Origin: an uncultured Cellulosilyticum sp.
GTDB lineage: Bacteria > Bacillota > Clostridia > Lachnospirales > Cellulosilyticaceae
DNA: 64,000 nt
Assembly: GCA_934725855.1 (NCBI GenBank)
Contig: CAKVCL010000014.1
Coordinates: forward strand, 1-64,000
Direction of reading: 5' to 3'
A program made the translations under genes and the position numbers. The notes under the pieces were generated by a model. That model ran no database searches. It had not been told where the DNA came from and saw nothing but the letters and a program-made list of their open reading frames with translations. Numbering within the stretch: the stretch's first letter is position 1; each line of letters begins with the position of its first letter. Positions 59,294-64,000 of the stretch are shown here, in pieces.

Positions 59294-62200
59294 TTATGCT
59301 GCTTGATTTAATTTGTTTTTTATTCTAAGTAATGTGATAGCCGCTACTTCTCTTGATACCTTTTGTTTTGGCTTAAATGTGCCATCTTCATAGCCTTTAA
59401 ACACTTCTTGGGCTGCTATTTCCTTGATAGCATTTCTAGCCCAAGGTGAAACAGTATTTTCATCTTTAAAGCTTATCGCACTCTCAGTTGTTTCGGTATT
59501 TAAAACTCTGGCAAGGATAACGGCTACTTGCTCTCTACTAATTTGTGTCATTGGTTCAAAGGTTTCTGCACTTACACCATTTACTAAACCATTACTATAT
59601 GCCTTTAAAACATCTTCTGCATACCAAGCAGAACTTTCTACATCTTTAAATTTATTTTCACTTTCGCCTACTTGTAAATCATTGAGTATTCTAATAAGCA
59701 TAGATGTAAACTCTGCTCTTGATACTTCTTGTTTAGGTTTTATAGTGTCTCCATAACCAGAGATAATTCCCTCTGCTATAGCCTGTGTAAACTCTTCTTT
59801 AGCCCAGTTAGAGATTTGGTCTGCATCTTGATATTTAGACAAATCCACTACTTGTTTACTCTCAGTAGATGGCTTTGTGATATCTGTTTCTTTATTTTCT
59901 ATTGCCTTAACCGCCACCTTACTTAGTGTATATAATGAAGGTTTACCCGCTTTAAAGTTTTGATAACTTACAAGTGCCATAAGTGCCTGTTCGGTTGCCA
60001 TACTATTAGCACCACCTGATTTTGTATGAGCGAAACTTTTGCCTTCTACTTGATATTCCATTAAAAGGTCTAATAATGATTTACCCTCTTTGATAAATCT
60101 TGTATCTGTAGCTGGGTCAATGCCAAGGCTTGTTAGCGCAATGATCACTTGTGAAAGGCTTTCACTATTTTCTTGTCCATAAGCTGAGAAATGACCGTTT
60201 GCATTTTGTATGTTTTGTAAATACTTTAATGCTTTCTCAATCACTGGCTTAATCTCTTTTTCTTCCTTATATGGTGCTAATGCTTGAAGCGCCATAGCTG
60301 TTATATCTACATCACTAGAATCTCCTGTAATAAGTGGGAAGCCTCCACCTGAATTTTGTGCTTTAATGATTTCTTGTTTAATTTTTTCTCTAGTCCATTT
60401 TGCATCAACTGGTATTTCGTATTGTCTACTGTCTAAGGCGATTAGAGCAAAAATAACCCCATTATTGCCTTGCTTACCTATTTCATCAGAATTATATAGC
60501 TTTTCAATAAGGTTATAGCCTTCAATATCTCTACAATCTTCACCCAAGCTACCTAGTACCAGAATAGTTTTTTCTAAATCTGTGATCTTTCTAAAATCAC
60601 CTGAATTATTTTTAACCTTGCTCACAAGGGATTGCTTATAAGTACTTGCTAATTGTTCACCACTTCTTGCTAAACCAAATACTTGCCATTCAGATAACTC
60701 TGTATTACTCTTTAACTCTTTTTGTAGGTTCTCTAATGCAACATTTGGTGCCATGGCATTTGTTTTATTCTCTTTATCCCCTTGAACTACAAATGATGCC
60801 CCTATATCTTTTCCAAGATTAGTTGTATATTGCCACCTTACTGTATCATTAGGATTCAGTCTGTATTCACCTACTGAACAGTTGATAAATGTCCCATTGA
60901 CACTAATCATCCATCCACTGCCTGTACCATGTTGCTTTTCTCTAAGTCCTTCAATCCCAGATACATAAGATGAACTACCTTCTATATTAAGTCCTGTTCT
61001 AACTAACGCATCATATACGGTATCTCCATTTTGATAATCTACGGTTCCATTAAATAAATCACTGAGTCCTATGGTTTTTCTTTCAATGATTACATTAACC
61101 TTAGGACTTGGTCTATCTGGGTTTTCTGCGCCACTATTTTCTTTTGCCTGATAAATCATAAATTCAGTAAAGTGGTTCGTCTCTATAATTAAATCGCCTT
61201 CTAAATCATAACAAACCTCATTATATTTCGACTTATCAGCATCTGCTTTAAGTTTTGTAATCGCATAAACCTTTCCCGCATAATCTTTATAAGCTACATG
61301 ATTACCTGCTGCCTTTTTGAAGATCAATCTTACTTTTCGATTAAATTGAATGCTTTTATCTGGACTTCCTACTTGAATGTGACTAATAATCTTTGTAACA
61401 TTTTGGTTTGCTAATAATTTTTGGATTTCAGCTGAAATATTTTCATTCTCTTTATTATCCTTAATAGACACAGGTATATTAATAACCTTTGTATCCGCAG
61501 TTTTCAGACCTGTCCCCTTTGAGATAAGCATTTCAAAAGTATTACTTTTGGTATGGATCGCTGGTAAGGCATCCTTGCATTGTTCAATATTGATGCTTGC
61601 CTGATCCTCTTCTTTTTCTTGATTAATTACAAGTGTTTCATTAATTTTGTCTTTTTCTAGGACAATAGGTTCTTTTGTATCTGCTGCATTATAATACTTA
61701 ATTTTTTCTACAGGCTTAAAGTCCTTTATATCTGACATATTATACAAGCTTGATTGACCTTGTAAAAATCGCTTATAACTTACTAACGCATAGCCTGCTT
61801 GCTGTGTACTTGTAATAGACGGTTTTGATTCTTCTGTATGCTTAAATCCACCTGTTGTTTCATCATAGAATGTTAGAAGTCTTGTGAGCAAATTTCCCTC
61901 AGCTTTAATAAAGGCTGCTTCCTTGGCTGGATCTTTGCCTACACTTGTTAATGCACAGATAACTTGTGCCACACTTTCACTACAGTCAGCCCCCCAAGAC
62001 TCATAGCCTCCACTTGGTAATTGACATTCACTTAGCCAGCTTAATGCTTTATTAATGCTGTTTGCTACATTAGCTTGACTCTTATATGGTGCTAATGCTT
62101 GAATGGCCATTGCTGTTAGGTCTACATCGCCACTTCCTTTAGGTGAGTAGCTAAAACTACCATCTGTAAGTTGACTACTAACTAATAACTGGGTAATTTT

Positions 62201-64000
62201 TTCTCTAGTATAATTCGCATCCTCTGGTACATCATAAGGCTTAGTATCTAACGCAATCAATCCATAAATCAGTGCATTAATCCCTTGACCTTCTAATTTA
62301 GCATGATTATAAATATGTTCTACTAAATTATGTCCTACAACATTTGAGGCATCATAGCCTGCTGCTGTAAGCCCAATGGTCATTCTTTCATATTCTGTTA
62401 CTCTTGAAATTTGACTTTCTAATTGTTCTTTATTATAAGGAAATACATATTCTCCAATACTCTTTCCATAGATTTCAGGAATTTCTCTGCCACCTCTAGC
62501 TAAAACTAGCACATTCCAATCCCTTGCATCTCCTGACCCATACGCTTTTTCAAATGAAGTATTACTATAAATGTACTGATTAACTTTTTCTAAAGCTAGA
62601 TTAAGCTTATCACTAAGTGTCGTTTCTTTTTGAAGTACTTCCCAGACACTTACATCACTCATATTATAAAGGAAGCTTTTTCCCTCTAATAAACGCCCAT
62701 AAGCTACTAGCGCATAAGCCGCTTGTGGTGTTGCATAGTTAAAATCTACCGTTCCTTCGGCTGAATGTTTAAACCCACCATTTTCTTTATCATAGAACGT
62801 TAAAAGGTGTGTCATTAATGTGCCATTAGGTTTAATAAAAGCCGTTTCTTCTTCTGGATTTTTGCCTAAGCTCACTAACGCACAAATCACTTGTGAAAGG
62901 CTTTCACTCGATTCACTTCCCCATGATTCATAGCCCCCATTAGCTAATTGAATCTGACTTAGCCATGCTAGAGCTTTATCAACACACGCCTTTACATCTG
63001 TTCTATCATAATAAGGTGCTAAAGCCTCAATAGCCATTGCTGTTAAATCAATATCACTACCCCATTCGGGTGCGTAGCAGAAACTACCATCTGCTAATTG
63101 ACTTTGCGTAATCCAACTTACGATATGATCTCTTGAATTAATGGCATCACTTGGTACATTATAAGGTTTAGTATCTAATGCCAACAATCCATAAATATAA
63201 GTATTAATGCCATCCTCCTTAAATTTAGGATTGTTATAAATAGATGCCACTAAATTGTGACCTGCAACACTAGAAGCGTCATAGCCTGCTGCAGTCAGTC
63301 CAATAACCATTCTTTCTACACTTGTTATAGAGCCTAAACCTTCTTCTAGTGCTTGTGTAGTTTCATATTTTGAAACGTATTTTCTTATTTGATCCCTATA
63401 ACTCTTAGGAACATTTTTTCCATCTCTAGCTAAAGTAAAGGCTTTCCAATCAATGCTGGTATTATCTTGGTAAGCCTTTGTAAAATCAGCTGACTGATTC
63501 ATATAGCTTATAACACTATTTTTTACTGTTATAAATTCATTTTGGTCTAAAGCTGGCAACTCAGATGGTGCTTCGCTTGGTTGCAACTCAGCGATTCTAC
63601 TTTCTATATCGTTACTAACTTCATCTACTTTTGTTTGCTTAACATCTAACTGACTAACTGTTTCTACTGCTTTTGTATAGAGACTACTTAACGTATCATC
63701 TGTTTTTAATGTGCTTTCATCATTAATCTTTGCCATTTGACGAAGTAGGTTTAGTTTATCTGCTTCTGTATAGACATGGCCTATTCCAGAACTCTCCATC
63801 ATCTTATCCATTTCTGCGTTACCTACATCGGCTCCCCAGCATATGGTATATCTTACTCTAACAACTTGTCCTGCTTCTAACTCTTGCTTGTCAATGTTTA
63901 CTGATGGTGCATGATGATCTACTGTATATGTCCAACCTGACATCATGTTATAGTCACCCTCTTTTAATTCATCTACAGGTGACTTTCTTGTATCTATAAA
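59294..64000 (-). CDS. Giant SLH surface protein with terpenoid-cyclase-like repeats and DUF4430 (5' end outside window)
   Basis: At least 1568 residues; the frame stays open to the window edge, so the N-terminus and signal peptide are missing. Numbering from the Met at 63946: three alpha/alpha-toroid modules of prenyltransferase/squalene-cyclase-like repeats (~120-430, ~440-730, ~1060-1330), each with GS(F/G)xY...DxDLTAMAIEALAPY and LANGGYESWG...SLSQVICAL; a DUF4430 domain (~960-1050; TGSGWMISVNGTFINCSVGEY) between the second and third; part of another DUF4430-like domain at the very start (SGWTYTVDH); and three SLH modules (~1370-1550). Toroid plus DUF4430 is the fold of transcobalamin/intrinsic factor, so surface binding of a cobalamin-like ligand is a reasonable guess. 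An in-frame repeat copy (61504-61519) codes KGTGL. Confidence 0.85.
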   Translation of the reverse strand, partial: FIDTRKSPVDELKEGDYNMMSGWTYTVDHHAPSVNIDKQELEAGQVVRVRYTICWGADVGNAEMDKMMESSGIGHVYTEADKLNLLRQMAKINDESTLKTDDTLSSLYTKAVETVSQLDVKQTKVDEVSNDIESRIAELQPSEAPSELPALDQNEFITVKNSVISYMNQSADFTKAYQDNTSIDWKAFTLARDGKNVPKSYRDQIRKYVSKYETTQALEEGLGSITSVERMVIGLTAAGYDASSVAGHNLVASIYNNPKFKEDGINTYIYGLLALDTKPYNVPSDAINSRDHIVSWITQSQLADGSFCYAPEWGSDIDLTAMAIEALAPYYDRTDVKACVDKALAWLSQIQLANGGYESWGSESSESLSQVICALVSLGKNPEEETAFIKPNGTLMTHLLTFYDKENGGFKHSAEGTVDFNYATPQAAYALVAYGRLLEGKSFLYNMSDVSVWEVLQKETTLSDKLNLALEKVNQYIYSNTSFEKAYGSGDARDWNVLVLARGGREIPEIYGKSIGEYVFPYNKEQLESQISRVTEYERMTIGLTAAGYDASNVVGHNLVEHIYNHAKLEGQGINALIYGLIALDTKPYDVPEDANYTREKITQLLVSSQLTDGSFSYSPKGSGDVDLTAMAIQALAPYKSQANVANSINKALSWLSECQLPSGGYESWGADCSESVAQVICALTSVGKDPAKEAAFIKAEGNLLTRLLTFYDETTGGFKHTEESKPSITSTQQAGYALVSYKRFLQGQSSLYNMSDIKDFKPVEKIKYYNAADTKEPIVLEKDKINETLVINQEKEEDQASINIEQCKDALPAIHTKSNTFEMLISKGTGLKTADTKVINIPVSIKDNKENENISAEIQKLLANQNVTKIISHIQVGSPDKSIQFNRKVRLIFKKAAGNHVAYKDYAGKVYAITKLKADADKSKYNEVCYDLEGDLIIETNHFTEFMIYQAKENSGAENPDRPSPKVNVIIERKTIGLSDLFNGTVDYQNGDTVYDALVRTGLNIEGSSSYVSGIEGLREKQHGTGSGWMISVNGTFINCSVGEYRLNPNDTVRWQYTTNLGKDIGASFVVQGDKENKTNAMAPNVALENLQKELKSNTELSEWQVFGLARSGEQLASTYKQSLVSKVKNNSGDFRKITDLEKTILVLGSLGEDCRDIEGYNLIEKLYNSDEIGKQGNNGVIFALIALDSRQYEIPVDAKWTREKIKQEIIKAQNSGGGFPLITGDSSDVDITAMALQALAPYKEEKEIKPVIEKALKYLQNIQNANGHFSAYGQENSESLSQVIIALTSLGIDPATDTRFIKEGKSLLDLLMEYQVEGKSFAHTKSGGANSMATEQALMALVSYQNFKAGKPSLYTLSKVAVKAIENKETDITKPSTESKQVVDLSKYQDADQISNWAKEEFTQAIAEGIISGYGDTIKPKQEVSRAEFTSMLIRILNDLQVGESENKFKDVESSAWYAEDVLKAYSNGLVNGVSAETFEPMTQISREQVAVILARVLNTETTESAISFKDENTVSPWARNAIKEIAAQEVFKGYEDGTFKPKQKVSREVAAITLLRIKNKLNQAA
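61504..61519. repeat. In-frame REP-like unit in the giant SLH gene
   Basis: TCAGACCTGTCCCCTT on the plus strand; in the gene's frame it reads KGTGLK near residue 810, in a linker between the second toroid and the DUF4430 domain. Confidence 0.85.

Overview
The window comes from a low-GC, endospore-forming anaerobic member of the Clostridia. The evidence is AT-rich DNA with strong AGGAGG ribosome binding sites, spoIIR, a GerA-type germination operon, a fermentative adhE behind a Rex-like operator, S-layer-homology (SLH) surface proteins, a CIRCE-controlled small heat-shock operon, HelD and a fused SecDF. It would suit a Lachnospirales cellulolytic/fermentative genus such as Cellulosilyticum, but nothing here proves the genus. 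Most genes lie on the minus strand. No rRNA, tRNA or CRISPR array was seen.

Layout. 0.2-8.1 kb: polysaccharide deacetylase, two secreted surface proteins, galU, a DUF1934 protein and ddl (cell envelope). 8.3-14.3 kb: spoIIR, a REP-associated tyrosine transposase (RAYT) and the germinant receptor operon (small membrane protein, GerA-, GerB- and GerC-type). 14.4-18.7 kb: LacI-type regulator facing fruK-fruA. 18.9-23.2 kb: cls, esterase, argC and small proteins. 23.5-26.6 kb: kdgK and an eda-VOC fusion (KDPG use) with a divergent YheO-type regulator. 26.8-33.5 kb: VanY-type carboxypeptidase, an IS200 remnant, NUDIX, a two-gene homocitrate synthase and secDF. 33.7-41.3 kb: KdpDE-like pair, pyk and a second two-component system. 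41.3-44.6 kb: a DnaA-box cluster, then adhE. 44.7-46.6 kb: AAA ATPase with a HEPN partner gene broken by a stop codon. 46.9-48.8 kb: two RimK-like ATP-grasp ligases. 49-59 kb: HAD, PAP2, two Hsp20, nudC, LCP, cation antiporter, helD and a truncated flavoprotein. 59.3-64 kb: a giant SLH protein with terpenoid-cyclase-like repeats and DUF4430, running off the window.

The outstanding feature is a dispersed repeat family with the unit GGGGACAGGTCTGAC (reverse GTCAGACCTGTCCCC). I count about 57 copies by eye. They occur singly, as near-perfect head-to-head palindromes at gene ends, as a 35-bp tandem array, and in frame inside at least nine genes, where they encode DLSP, (V/K)GTGL, GQV, GDRS or V(R/K)PVP peptides. 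The only RAYT gene in the window has a 25-bp-stem palindrome of this family just upstream and three copies beyond its 3' end. I interpret this as a RAYT-REP system whose repeats have spread into coding sequence. Five of the six possible reading frames are used; the missing one would insert cysteine.

Other points: a Rex-like site and a dense DnaA-box cluster upstream of adhE, a near-perfect CIRCE, a sigma-F-like promoter for spoIIR, a nonsense mutation in a HEPN toxin-like gene, an IS200 remnant that keeps its RBS-sequestering leader, a KDPG aldolase-VOC fusion, and a G9 tract in a surface-protein gene.
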